Of a stretch of DNA of 64,000 nt, positions 49,926 through 58,930 are shown one piece after another. Numbering within the stretch: the first letter of the stretch is position 1; each line of letters begins with the position of its first letter. Position numbers and translations under genes: made by a program. Below the pieces are notes generated by a model, which was not told the origin of the DNA, did no database searches, and saw only the letters and a program-made list of their open reading frames with translations. This stretch comes from Rhynchopus sp. YZ270_cl-10 (Eukaryota; Euglenozoa; Diplonemea; Diplonemida; Diplonemidae), in contig OZ037901.1 of assembly GCA_964035575.1 (NCBI GenBank), positions 806,001 to 870,000 of the forward strand, written 5' to 3'.

Positions 49926-50539
49926 AAAGGATTGAGAAAAAAGGGGGGAAAGTGTCTCTTCTTTTCGTTACTTTGTCGTGAAATGACTCCTTCCTCTAGA
50001 TAACTCAACATCTTTTTTTTCCCGCGTTTCGTTTTGTTTTACCGCCGTACGGCGATGATGAGAAATTAGAGGTGTCTAAGTAAACGTTATCCCCCCTTTT
50101 TTTTTCTCGATGTCATGTTCATCATGGAAATGAACAAAAAATATGTTTCAGGTTTTGCTCTGACGGCAGAGGCAAGAAATAAAATGAGGGATTGCAACTC
50201 AAAAGGTTGACTTCCCCCCTTTTTTTTTCTCACTCTGCGGTCGGCAAAATTTTTCAAAAAAAAAAAAAAAATCAAAAAAAAAACTATACATCACTGTTAT
50301 TACCTTCCCCTGGTAGGTGTAAAGTGACTGTTGATGGAGGGGGGTTGGGTGGGGGAAAAGGCAGGCGGGGCTTGCTTTGCGGCTAACCTCCCTCAGGGCT
50401 ATGTCCGAAAGGTCGTCAGCAGAGCAATCGTTCCTGTCCATTTTCTACACACCCCCAGCCCCTTTCCCCGATTATGTTTGTTTTGTGTGTGTATTTTTTT
50501 GTTATCCCAGCGAGTGAAGTGATCTTTTTTTTTTCCAAT

Positions 50540-50572
50540 GTGACTAAGCACTGTGAGTCTTAGATGCATCTT
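50540..50572 (+). repeat. Hairpin motif A copy (diverged)
   Basis: TGTGACTAAGCACTGTGAGT then CTTAGATGCATC, followed by a T-run. Confidence 0.65.
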
Positions 50573-50654
50573 TTTTCGTGATCTTGTATTGTGGGTGATT
50601 TTGTTTCCCTCCCGAGCTTCCGATTTCTTTTCAACTTTACCCCCTCTTTTAAAA

Positions 50655-50695
50655 AGCTGACTAAGCACGAGAGGCTTAGGTTCATCTTGCCAACC
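50655..50695 (+). repeat. Hairpin motif A copy
   Basis: AGCTGACTAAGCACGAGAGG, CTTAGGTTCATC, TTGCCAAC. Close to consensus. Confidence 0.82.
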
Positions 50696-50859
50696 TTTCA
50701 TTCGTTTCATGTACTGTGCTGTCAAAGCGCTGTTTTATGTGATCAAAAAAAAGAGGGGAAAACCAAAAACCCAATTTAAAAGACAGGTAATGTCCACAAC
50801 TGCACATCACGTCTGCATATGCAACTGGGTGCACATTTGTCTCGCAACTATTTTTTTTT

Positions 50860-50975
50860 TGCGCACACTACTTTGTGAGCGGAAAGTGTCAATGTCGTTC
50901 ACTCACCCCAACAGGTGAGGGTGTGTGTGGAAGCGTCAACGCATCAAACAACTACAAGAAGGGGGGGTGAGGGAA
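50860..50975 (+). repeat. Dispersed repeat shared with 15335-15470
   Basis: Both places read GCGCACACTACTTTGTGAGC (CGCACACTACTTTTGTGAGC in the other), GGAAAGTGTCAAnGTCGTTC, then CCAACAGGTGAGnGTGTGTG and GAAGCGTCAACGCATCAAAC, and end with GGGAACG and GTGACACTTTT. About 110 bp at roughly 85-90% identity by eye, on the + strand in both. Confidence 0.8.
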
Positions 50976-51104
50976 CGACACGTGACACTTTTTATACTTT
51001 TGATTTAAAGATGTCTTTGCTATGAGGTAGATTCATCTTGCAACTTTTTCATTTTATTTTTTTACAGGACCTGAGTTCTAGAACCAGTACTTTTTTTTTA
51101 GGAA

Positions 51105-51144
51105 AGGTGACTAAGCACGAGAGGCTTAGGATCATCTTGTAAAC
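51105..51144 (+). repeat. Hairpin motif A copy
   Basis: AAGGTGACTAAGCACGAGAG, GCTTAGGATCATC, TTGTAAAC. One change in the GGTTCATC box. Confidence 0.83.
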
Positions 51145-51192
51145 TTTTCTTTATTTTTGCTCCTTTCAAAAAACCTCAACATTTTTTTTTGA

Positions 51193-51230
51193 GGTACACT
51201 GTCTCAGGGGCTTTGTATTTCAAGTCAATT
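51193..51230 (+). repeat. Dispersed motif C copy (3' part)
   Basis: GAGGTACACTGTCTCAGGGG, CTTTGTATTTCAAGTCAA, then a T-run. Confidence 0.75.
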
Positions 51231-51356
51231 TTTTTTGTTCCGCTGTTTTACAGATCATCAAAAAAAAAGCTAAAAAGGGCAGCGTGACGCATCGCTAAAT
51301 GATCGTATATGGTGAAATGCATCTACACACGGAAGCCCCGTCCATAAGGTACGTAT

Positions 51357-51412
51357 AGTGGAGCACACTCTAGGGTGGCTACACTAATACAACCAAGTTT
51401 TCAAAAGTCAAT
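51357..51412 (+). repeat. Dispersed motif D copy
   Basis: GTGGAGCACACTCTAGGGTG, GCTACACTAATACAACCAAG, TTTTCAAAAG. Confidence 0.75.
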
Positions 51413-51661
51413 TTTTTTTTCTCTCGCGGAGGTGTTTGTTTCTCGTATAGGGAAGAATGGCAGTATGCCCATAGTGTTATTCTGTTCTTGTTTTTTTTTG
51501 AACAGCAAAAATGTTTCATCGTATGTGATGAGACAGGCATGTTTATCCAGTGGCCTTTATTTATTCTAGATGGGTGTTGTACGAGACACATTCATCTTTC
51601 AAGTTTTCATTTATTCTCCACTATTTTTTTGTTTTTGTGGGAGGAGGGGAAAAAAGCTATA

Positions 51662-51715
51662 GGTGGTGGTCATCCTCGGGTGTCCAAACTATCGCAACCA
51701 AGTTTTCAAAGAAAA
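51662..51715 (+). repeat. Dispersed motif D copy
   Basis: GGTGGTGGTCATCCTCGGGT, GTCCAAACTATCGCAACCAA, GTTTTCAAAG. Confidence 0.72.
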
Positions 51716-52088
51716 AAAAGATAATTCGAAGAGAAAAAAAAGGTGTTTAATATATGCCCCCCCGTGTGTGTGGCATGATAACTCACACATCATTGAATTG
51801 CTCTCTTTTTTTTTTGGGTACGAAGCACAACGCCGCAGTATCATATCAAACTTTTCTCCCCCCCTTTTTTTCATATTAGGCCCGACGAAGGGGGAAAACA
51901 CTGCACCTCTCCTCTCTCTCTCTCTCTCTTTGTTCCACCCTCTCCCACCCCCCAACAAAAAAATACTCCAGCAAAAAATGCAAACCCCATTCGTGCTTTA
52001 TTTTCCGAATCTTCAGTTTTTTTTCACCGCACGTCACTCAAAAAAAAAAACAAAATTCCCCATTCCAGATTATAGAAAAATTCAGAAT

Positions 52089-53759
52089 ATGGGTTCATTT
52101 GACAGGATCGGGTTGCTTTGCTGTGTTGCGTTGCTTCCTGTTGTTCTTGGAGGGGAGGTTCATGTAGCATTGGGGAAGACGGACGACTCGCTTGCTGTGC
52201 AGTGGTCCACTGAGGATGATGCTGGGACCTCGACTGTGTATTGGGGACACTCTCCAGACCGTCTGGTGTACAACGCTACAGGCGACACGCGTGCATTCCA
52301 TGTGGATGTCTTCAGGAAGTGGCAGACCCGTGTTGTGTATATGACCGGCCTCGAGGTGGGTGCTGTGTACTACTATAAAGCGGGCGATACGCACAACGGC
52401 TTCTCGGACATCTTCTCTGTGCGCAACCGCAAGCAGTCCCCGCCGTACTACCACGTTCTCTTTGGTGATATGGGCAGCGCTGCTGCGTTCACCCTGTGCA
52501 CGGCGTGCACGCAGCACAACGAGGTGTGTGATGCGAAGTCCTGCGAGAAGAACACCACCGTCGGGCTTGTCAGTGAGGTGGAGGCAGCGGATATGTTCCT
52601 CCACGTTGGCGACTTTGCGTACAACCTTGGCTCCGATGATGGAAAGACCGGCAAGCAGTTCTTCGAGAACATCGAGCAGGTCGCAGCCAAGGTGCCCTAC
52701 ATGGTCAGCCATGGCAACCACGAGGACGCGCCAGACTCTCTTGCGCACTACATCGAACGCTTCAGGTCGCAGCCAGTCAACTCCGAGCCGTCTGAGTACG
52801 AGACCCTGAACGGCAAGGCGCCAAACACAATGTACTTCTCGTGGAACGTCGGGATGGTGCACTATGTCTCCTTCTCGACCGAGCTCTTCCACCTGCCGGT
52901 CGACCTTTATTCGTGGAAGGTGACGAAGGCGACCTTCCTGAAGTGGTTCGAGGAGGACATGATCAAGGCCAACCTGCCCGCCAACCGCGCAAAGTACCCC
53001 TGGATCATTGTGCACGGCCACCGCCCCCTCTACTCCTCCTCCGACAGCGGCGCCGACAAGGATGTGCGTGAAGCCATGGAGCCTCTCTTCTTCAAATACG
53101 GTGTCTCCTTCTCGATCAACGGCCACCAGCACAACTACGAACGCTCCTTCCCTGTCTACCGGGACAAGGTCGAGCTCAGCAATGTCAACCCCAACGCCAC
53201 CATCTACATCGTCTCTGGCTGCGCGGGAAGCAAAGAAATGCACACCCCCTTCACGAAGGACCAGCCTAGCTGGTCTGCCTTCCGCTCAAACACCTTTGGA
53301 TACACCAGGATGTACGTGCACAACTCCAGCCACATCCACTTCCAGCAGGTCCGCACCGACCCCACATTCTTCCCGCTCTCTGGATACGGTGACATCATCG
53401 ACGATGTGTGGATCGTGCAGGAGCACCAGGGCGGGTTTTTGGAGGAGAAAGCGCCGACAAAGAGGGTTGCCGCCTGTCCGGAGGGGGTGTGTGAGTCGCA
53501 TGACCACTTTGCACCGATTCTCTCGCCTATGCTAGGCGAGGCAGACGTGACGAAGCCGTTGCACAAAGTTATTCAGAACTACCGCGCCAAGTACGGTGAA
53601 CACGCTTGGGCCAGCAAGCTCTCAGAGCTCCTCGCCAAGGTCAACCAGCAAGGTGACCAGCTCAAGCATACCGTCAAAAACGACGCAGTCTGGGAAGACG
53701 GCCTTCTCGATGCAAAGGAGAGGTCTGCACTTCAGTGGATCGACTCTAATGGGCAGTAG
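52089..53759 (+). CDS. Secreted purple acid phosphatase, copy 4
   Basis: 556 residues from the ATG at 52089, which opens a signal peptide (MGSFDRIGLLCCVALLPVVL, cut near Gly-Gly-Glu). The open frame extends 142 codons upstream, but that part is repeat-laden leader DNA. Metal-ligand blocks: FGDMGSA, GDFAYN, GNHED, IVHGHRPLY and NGHQHNYERS. The Cys-rich insert reads CTACTQHNEVCDAKSC. It shares with copy 3 the two extra Cys near the C-terminus (ACPEGVCESHDHF). The C-terminal end has a short insertion (QQGDQLKHTVKNDA). Relationships: copies 1+2 and 3+4 form the two natural pairs, separated by the E2-like gene and the hAT element. Confidence 0.95.
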   Translation: MGSFDRIGLLCCVALLPVVLGGEVHVALGKTDDSLAVQWSTEDDAGTSTVYWGHSPDRLVYNATGDTRAFHVDVFRKWQTRVVYMTGLEVGAVYYYKAGDTHNGFSDIFSVRNRKQSPPYYHVLFGDMGSAAAFTLCTACTQHNEVCDAKSCEKNTTVGLVSEVEAADMFLHVGDFAYNLGSDDGKTGKQFFENIEQVAAKVPYMVSHGNHEDAPDSLAHYIERFRSQPVNSEPSEYETLNGKAPNTMYFSWNVGMVHYVSFSTELFHLPVDLYSWKVTKATFLKWFEEDMIKANLPANRAKYPWIIVHGHRPLYSSSDSGADKDVREAMEPLFFKYGVSFSINGHQHNYERSFPVYRDKVELSNVNPNATIYIVSGCAGSKEMHTPFTKDQPSWSAFRSNTFGYTRMYVHNSSHIHFQQVRTDPTFFPLSGYGDIIDDVWIVQEHQGGFLEEKAPTKRVAACPEGVCESHDHFAPILSPMLGEADVTKPLHKVIQNYRAKYGEHAWASKLSELLAKVNQQGDQLKHTVKNDAVWEDGLLDAKERSALQWIDSNGQ

Positions 53760-54844
53760 GTTTAAAAAACGGCGTTTTTCGTTGTCAGGAAAATAGAAGC
53801 GAAGTGATGGTGCCTAGCTGTGTTTTTTTTTACCCTTTCACACAATCCACAACTACCGTAAAGAATCGAATACAGTATAGCATTATCCTGAAGTCAGCTT
53901 CTCTTTTTCGTAGCGACAAAAAAGTATAGCTTTTGGTTTTACCGATTAAAAAAACTTTTTTGGGGTGGGGCTGGAATAGGTTGGAATGTTGGAATGCGGA
54001 AAATAAATACGCCAGACTTATTTTTTTCTCCCCGCAATACCGTGTTGTAAAAAGTGTGTAACGAAATGCTTTCATTTCAATGACACAGCCTTTGATATAA
54101 CAAACGTGAGGTTGCAAAAAATGGAAGAGAAAAAAGTCAGGGTATAAAAAAAAAAATCCATAGACCAAACAATTCCCCTAAAAAATGTAATATCAGCAGC
54201 CCCCCCTTGTTGTATTGTTTCCCCATCTTTTCATTTCATTTCAAAATTTTTTTTGTTCTTGAAGAAACGGGGTGTTGCTCACCCCCTTTTTTCAGCGTTT
54301 CTTTCGGGAAAAAAGACTTGAAAGATGTGTAAATTTACATCATCTTTTCAAGCCTTTCCCCCCCCCCCCCCCCCCCCACAGTGCTTTCGTCCCAGAGGTC
54401 GTTAGGCATCTATCAACGTTCCCTCTCTTTTCTTTCTTCAAATTCGCTTTTTTTCTTTGTCCACTTCTTTATGTATGTGGATCTGACTTTTTTTTGTTGT
54501 TTTTTTGGCTCTGCCAAACAAAGGTATTCGATGCAAACGAGTGTGTCTTGAGAAGCTTTTTTATACATGCCAGGCTTTCCCTGTGACCCCTGATTTGAAT
54601 GAATACCATTTTTTTTTTCTTTTTTGCAAAACAATCTATGACAGCTTGACAGCAAAAGAAAAGGCCTCCATTCTTTACGTTTCACCCTAGGTGCATGCCC
54701 CCAGCCAGCATCTCCCAAAAAAACCCCTTAGTTCTGTTTTTGGAGCGAAGTGATCGTTGAGACAATAAAAATAAAAATAAAAATAAAAATAAAACACACC
54801 CCATATCAGCAAAATACGCCCCACATACACAAAATATCCCAAAA
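53760..54844. other. Intergenic; poly-C and AAAAT tracts, motif B
   Basis: A poly-C run at 54359-54377, a motif B copy (54380-54425), an AAAAT repeat (54767-54795) and the conserved leader at 54794-54844. No gene is supported. Confidence 0.6.
54794..54844 (+). promoter_or_regulatory. Shared 5' leader of surface proteins A and D
   Basis: CAGCAAAATACGCCCCACAT then ACACAAAATATCCC directly before the ATG is almost identical to 60804-60859 upstream of gene D. Sequence further upstream differs. It marks the transcript start region or a recombination end. Confidence 0.55.
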
Positions 54845-55795
54845 ATGATGGGCCTCGTGCCCTCATCTTCACTTCTGCTGACATTATTACTGCTGCTTCT
54901 GAACCCGCACTGTGCCCACCCCGAATACATTACCAGCAGCGAGGTGAACCTGGTGGCACAGGGCACACATGAGTTCATTATGCATACCGTACCTGAGACG
55001 AACATGACGTTCCTGCATAGCGTCACTGTTGATATCAAAGCGTTGGGGTGGTGTTCGCAGAGAGTTTGGGTGATGGTAGATATTGTGTCTGGGGTCTCTG
55101 TGTCACAAACGGTGTCTTCCGATGGAGACAGCACTTTGGTTGTTGGCGCGTCTGTTGCGGACAATGTGATGTACGTGACCATCACGAACACCAGCCCCTG
55201 CTCTGCTGCGGTCTCCGTTACGGCCAACCTGTACCTGGAGGACGCAGACCTACACACCGTGGTGGCTGGGGTGGAGACCGGGAAAGATTACGAACACACC
55301 TTCATGATGGTGCCGGAGGCTTCCATGGTGCAGACAGTGCGTCTCACAACGGACTGCGAGGAGGGTAGTTACATGATAGCTCGTGCTGTGCTCGCAAGCC
55401 CGCCAGTCTCCTTCTACTTCAACGTCTCCGACTCCAATGCAGTGGTCTACAATGTGGGGGATTTTTTTGTTCCGGGTGATGAAGGCTCGCCCACCCGAAA
55501 CTACAACTATCTCAGCTTCACGGATTTTAGAGGCAACTGTTACCCATTGAAGATGTCAGCGGAGTTGGTGTGTACCAAGGTATCCATTCCAGGTACACAA
55601 GAGCCCGAAGGGCCTATAGACACAGCCGTGCCGTACACATACGCACCATGGGTGATCAGACCACAGGGTGAGCCGCGTCTCAAGGTGTGGGTGTATGTGG
55701 CAGTGGGGGTGGGTGCTGTGGTGGTGGGGTTTGCTGCAGTCTGCTATTGCAGCAGAAGGGTTGACGTAGAGGGTCAATACTCTGAAGGCGTGTGA
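54845..55795 (+). CDS. Mosaic type I membrane protein A
   Basis: 316 residues. Signal peptide about 1-24 (a Leu-rich core and NPHCAHP), ectodomain 25-278, one membrane helix (about 279-301, VYVAVGVGAVVVGFAAVC) and a 15-residue cytosolic tail (SRRVDVEGQYSEGV). Unknown family. The first ~60 residues are identical to B and D, while the middle (WCSQRVWVMVDIVSG onward) is its own. The end from DTAVPYTYAPWVIR onward is identical to B, even in the 3' untranslated DNA. The ectodomain appears to be two related ~110-residue beta-rich repeats, each with a Cys pair. Several NxS/T sites (for example NMT) are available for glycosylation. Likely a cell-surface protein. Confidence 0.88.
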   Translation: MMGLVPSSSLLLTLLLLLLNPHCAHPEYITSSEVNLVAQGTHEFIMHTVPETNMTFLHSVTVDIKALGWCSQRVWVMVDIVSGVSVSQTVSSDGDSTLVVGASVADNVMYVTITNTSPCSAAVSVTANLYLEDADLHTVVAGVETGKDYEHTFMMVPEASMVQTVRLTTDCEEGSYMIARAVLASPPVSFYFNVSDSNAVVYNVGDFFVPGDEGSPTRNYNYLSFTDFRGNCYPLKMSAELVCTKVSIPGTQEPEGPIDTAVPYTYAPWVIRPQGEPRLKVWVYVAVGVGAVVVGFAAVCYCSRRVDVEGQYSEGV

Positions 55796-56069
55796 ACCAC
55801 AGCATCTTCGAATGGCCGTTGACTCGAAGTCACCCTTGCCTACTTGCTGGGCTGGTCGGGTTTCTGCTGCTGTGGGGTGGAGAAGGGGGGAGCGTTTGCT
55901 GGATACGCAGTTGTAATCTCAATGTTCGTTTTATTGTTTGTTTCTTTCAAGTTTCATTTTTCATGCAAAGAGAGAGGATCAAGGCCTCTGCTACTATCGC
56001 GTTCTTCAAAAAGTAGTCTTTCCTCGTGAGAGCATACGTACTCTGGGCTCCCTCTCTTTTCATGAAATG

Positions 56070-56166
56070 CATACAAACATCGGTGGGTAAAAAGCCCTCC
56101 TTAGGGTTTTTTGAATATCCCAACGTACACCTTAGTTTTTTTTTGCCACCGGTGTTTGTCTGACTG
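56070..56166. mobile_element. Mariner-like MITE, copy 2 (eroded ends)
   Basis: CAAACATCGGTGGGTAAAAA and the inverted TTTTTTTTGCCACCGGTGTT, TG, around an interior (CCTCCTTAGGGTTTTTTGAA, TATCCCAACGTACACC) that matches the interior of 58725-58826. The outermost CAGT ends are damaged. Confidence 0.6.
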
Positions 56167-56250
56167 GACATGCGAAACGCATTCCATTGCACAGCCGACT
56201 CACCTCTTCGAATTTTTTGTTTTGTTTTGTTTATCAGATGTAAACGACGA

Positions 56251-56352
56251 AATGGATGTAGGACTGCATGGTTGGGTGTCCACCCCCCGGTACACCCGTT
56301 CATTGTACCAAGGTACACTGTCATGAGAGGGCTTTGTATTTCAAGTAAACTT
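56251..56352 (+). repeat. Dispersed motif C copy (longest)
   Basis: AATGGATGTAGGACTGCATG, GTTGGGTGTCCACCCCCCGG, TACACCCGTTCATTGTACCA, AGGTACACTGTCATGAGAGG, GCTTTGTATTTCAAGT. It gives the full block order of motif C. A motif B unit follows within ten bases. Confidence 0.8.
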
Positions 56353-56734
56353 TCTTTCAGTGTCTGCGTCCGATGAACAGTGGGGTGTTTGCACTTTCAA
56401 CTTTGTCTTTTACTATCAACCTACGTTCACTTTCTCTTTTCTCAGGCATCTTTGGTCTGATGTGAAGACGAATGTCTCTAAAATTCTGCTCTTTTTGTGT
56501 CTCAGAGGAAAAAATCCGCCTTTTATTTCTCAATTCTTCAATATAATATCAACTAAACTAACCTCCGACCCCCTTTTTTTCGTCACTCACCCCTTCCCTG
56601 AAGATGCAACCAATCGTCTTATTAAGGCGACTGAAGTTCTAGAGCTCAGCACAGAGAAGCTCAGGATTGGTGTGGTCAAAGGTCACAGAGTACACCGTAA
56701 AGACTTCGCAAAAACTTGCAAACTCTTTTTTGGT

Positions 56735-56795
56735 ACAGCGGTCATGTACCAAGGTGCACTGTCACGAGAGGGCTTTGTATTTCAAGTCAATTTTT
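56735..56795 (+). repeat. Dispersed motif C copy
   Basis: GGTCATGTACCAAGGTGCAC, TGTCACGAGAGGGCTTTGTA, TTTCAAGTCAA, T-run. Confidence 0.78.
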
Positions 56796-56870
56796 TTGTT
56801 TTCATCATTTCACCATATACCATGCAGAACTACACACAGAGAGGCGGAGGGTCAGCACGGGGCAACCGCC

Positions 56871-57785
56871 ATGCGGTTGCTGCTGACATCACTACTGCTG
56901 CTTCTGAACCCGCACTGTGCCCACCCCGAATACATTACCAGCAGCGAGGTGAACCTGGTGGCACAGGGCACACATGAGTTCATTATGCATACCGTACCTG
57001 AGACGAACATGACGTTCCTGCATAGCGTCACTGTTGAGTGGAAGACCTTGGGGGCGTGCACGGGTTTGGGGTTGACTGCCGATGTTGTGTCGGGTGAGTA
57101 CCACGCCACACAAACATTTGAGACAGACACGAAGATGGCGCTTGGTTTGCAGTGGGATATGGGTGAGAACGATTCGGTTGTCGTGACGGTGTCGGACCTG
57201 AGTTGCGATGCTGCTGTGTTCATTGCAGGTAATGTGTACCTGAGGCACGCTGAGATGGATGCTGTGATAACAGCCACGGGTGCAGATGAGGACTACGTGG
57301 CTTCCATTCTTCCCGACGCGGCAATGGTGATGTCGCTGAAGATTGCGCCAAAAGGCATCTGCCCGCCACTCTCCACATACACAGCTACAGTGAAAATGAC
57401 GAACCCCTACTTTGAGCAAAACTACACCATAACAGACGCACTAAAGCCAGAGGCTTTCTTCGAGATAGCAGCCCTCTACGTTCCTGATGCGGAGGGGGAC
57501 ACCAAAATAACGATCACAAAGCTGGACGGGGCTTGTGTGCTACACCGTGACCAGGATATATCTCTGACCTGCATCGGTGTATCCGTCCCCGAGACACCCA
57601 CACCCAAAGACACAGCCGTGCCGTACACATACGCACCATGGGTGATCAGACCACAGGGTGAGCCGCGTCTCAAGGTGTGGGTGTACGTGGCAGTGGGGGT
57701 GGGTGCTGTGGTGGTGGGGTTTGCTGCAGTCTGCTATTGCAGCAGAAGGGTTGACGTAGAGGGTCAATACTCTGAAGGCGTGTGA
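56871..57785 (+). CDS. Mosaic type I membrane protein B
   Basis: 304 residues from the ATG at 56871 (MRLLLTSLLLLLNPHCAHP as signal peptide). The start differs from A, C and D: the first exon-like block MMGLVPS is missing and the gene begins inside the Leu-rich core. The ectodomain shares SVTVEWKTLGAC and ADVVSGEY with C. The second half (KIAPKGICPPLSTYTATVKM) is unique. The membrane segment, tail (SRRVDVEGQYSEGV) and about 45 bases of 3' flank are the same as A. A mosaic of C-like and A-like parts, consistent with recombination or conversion between family members. Unknown function; predicted surface glycoprotein. Confidence 0.88.
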   Translation: MRLLLTSLLLLLNPHCAHPEYITSSEVNLVAQGTHEFIMHTVPETNMTFLHSVTVEWKTLGACTGLGLTADVVSGEYHATQTFETDTKMALGLQWDMGENDSVVVTVSDLSCDAAVFIAGNVYLRHAEMDAVITATGADEDYVASILPDAAMVMSLKIAPKGICPPLSTYTATVKMTNPYFEQNYTITDALKPEAFFEIAALYVPDAEGDTKITITKLDGACVLHRDQDISLTCIGVSVPETPTPKDTAVPYTYAPWVIRPQGEPRLKVWVYVAVGVGAVVVGFAAVCYCSRRVDVEGQYSEGV

Positions 57786-58724
57786 ACCACAGCATCTTCG
57801 AATGGCCGTTGACTCGACGTCCCCCTTGCCTAGACGAATGAGAGGCCGGCACCCTAGGTGTAGTGTTGACTCGCTAGGGATCGGGTGTGTACCTCCACAG
57901 TGTGTGACCACCTTCGTTTCCCAGGGTTAGCCATCCCAGTACTTTTTACCCTCAGGTAAAGACCTTCACAAGGTTTCTGGAGGAAGTGCCACGAAAGGAC
58001 CCCCGGATGCAGGTTTAGGTCCAGCCCACGTCCTTTCTTTCAAAAGAATATTATTAACCATGAACATCCTTGTGCTTTGTCTTTCGATTGTAAAGTTTTG
58101 AAAAAATTAATTTGTAACCATTTTGTTGCATTTGCCCTCCCAGAGGTGTCTGTGCGCGAACTTCCTCTTTCTCTCTCTTTGTTTTATTTTTTCCCCCCAT
58201 TTATACAGCTGTTGCCGTTATCCCTCTTCCCTCCTCCCCGGTACAGCATCACAACTGCAGAAGAGGCAACGGGTGTCATGTCACTCTTCACTCTTCCAAT
58301 ACAGCATGCACCCACCTATTCGTGCATTCAGCGCTGCCTCGTTTCTTTTGTTCCTAACACGTAGTAATAATAATTATTAAAAAACTAGACAAAAAAGAAA
58401 TCCAGTGTTCAGATCTTGTACACCAGTATTTCCCCTTTATTCCTTTCGCTTTGCACCAGATTTTTACCCCCCTATTTGGCTGCGTTCAACGAAAAACACT
58501 GTTATTTTGTTATGAAGATCGGTTGGTGGATGATATTGTCTTAGTTTTCTCTCTTCATTAATGAGTTCTGCATGACATGCTTCGAGTAAACACACATCAA
58601 ATATATTCCGTACTGATGTGGGAACGATGTGAATTTGGAACTATGTTTGGGTAGCATTGCCTGAGACACATTAGTCTTTCTTTTTGGTTTTTGCTTTTCG
58701 TGCTTACTGTTGAAGTAGTGAGTA

Positions 58725-58826
58725 CAGTAAGACAACAAACATAGGAGGGGTAAAAACCTTCCTTAGAGTTTTGAAATTCCAAAATCCACCTATGTTTTTA
58801 CCCCTCCGGTGTTTGTTGTCTCACTG
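58725..58826. mobile_element. Mariner-like MITE, copy 3 (well preserved)
   Basis: 102 bp inside TA dinucleotides (58723-58724 and 58827-58828). The left end CAGTAAGACAACAAACATAG pairs with the right end GGTGTTTGTTGTCTCACTG, and AGGGGTAAAAAC pairs with GTTTTTACCCCT. The CAGT terminus plus TA duplication is characteristic of Tc1/mariner-derived miniature elements. No coding capacity. Confidence 0.85.
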
Positions 58827-58894
58827 TATATGAATTTGTTTTTCGAACAATGTGTCAGTGTGGCGCATTTATTTTGAAAGTTTTTTTCTTCTTC

Positions 58895-58930
58895 AAGTGA
58901 CTACTCACGATGTGGGCTCATCTTGCAAAG
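58895..58930 (+). repeat. Hairpin motif A copy (strongly diverged)
   Basis: AAGTGACTACTCACGATGTG, GGCTCATCTTGCAAAG. Only the order of blocks is preserved. Confidence 0.45.

Larger units (their letters stand above)
49926..52088. other. Intergenic, densest cluster of dispersed motifs
   Basis: In order: motif A (50540-50572), A (50655-50695), a GAGCGGAAAGTGTCAACGTCG-type unit also present at 15351 (50878 onward), A (51105-51144), C (51193-51230), D (51357-51412), an ACACATTCATCTTTCAAG unit (51587) and D (51662-51715). All point the same way as the genes. A CT repeat lies at 51905-51929. No gene is supported. Confidence 0.65.
55796..56870. other. Intergenic; eroded MITE, motif C twice, motif B
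   Basis: The first ~45 bases are the 3' flank shared with gene B. Then an eroded MITE copy (56070-56166), motif C (56251-56352), motif B (56360-56412) and a second motif C (56735-56795). No gene is supported. Confidence 0.6.

Noticed and set aside
54272-54586. Phe-rich short frames throughout T-rich spacers
   Set aside because: Products of T/C homopolymer tracts; no start context, domain or conservation between duplicated spacers.
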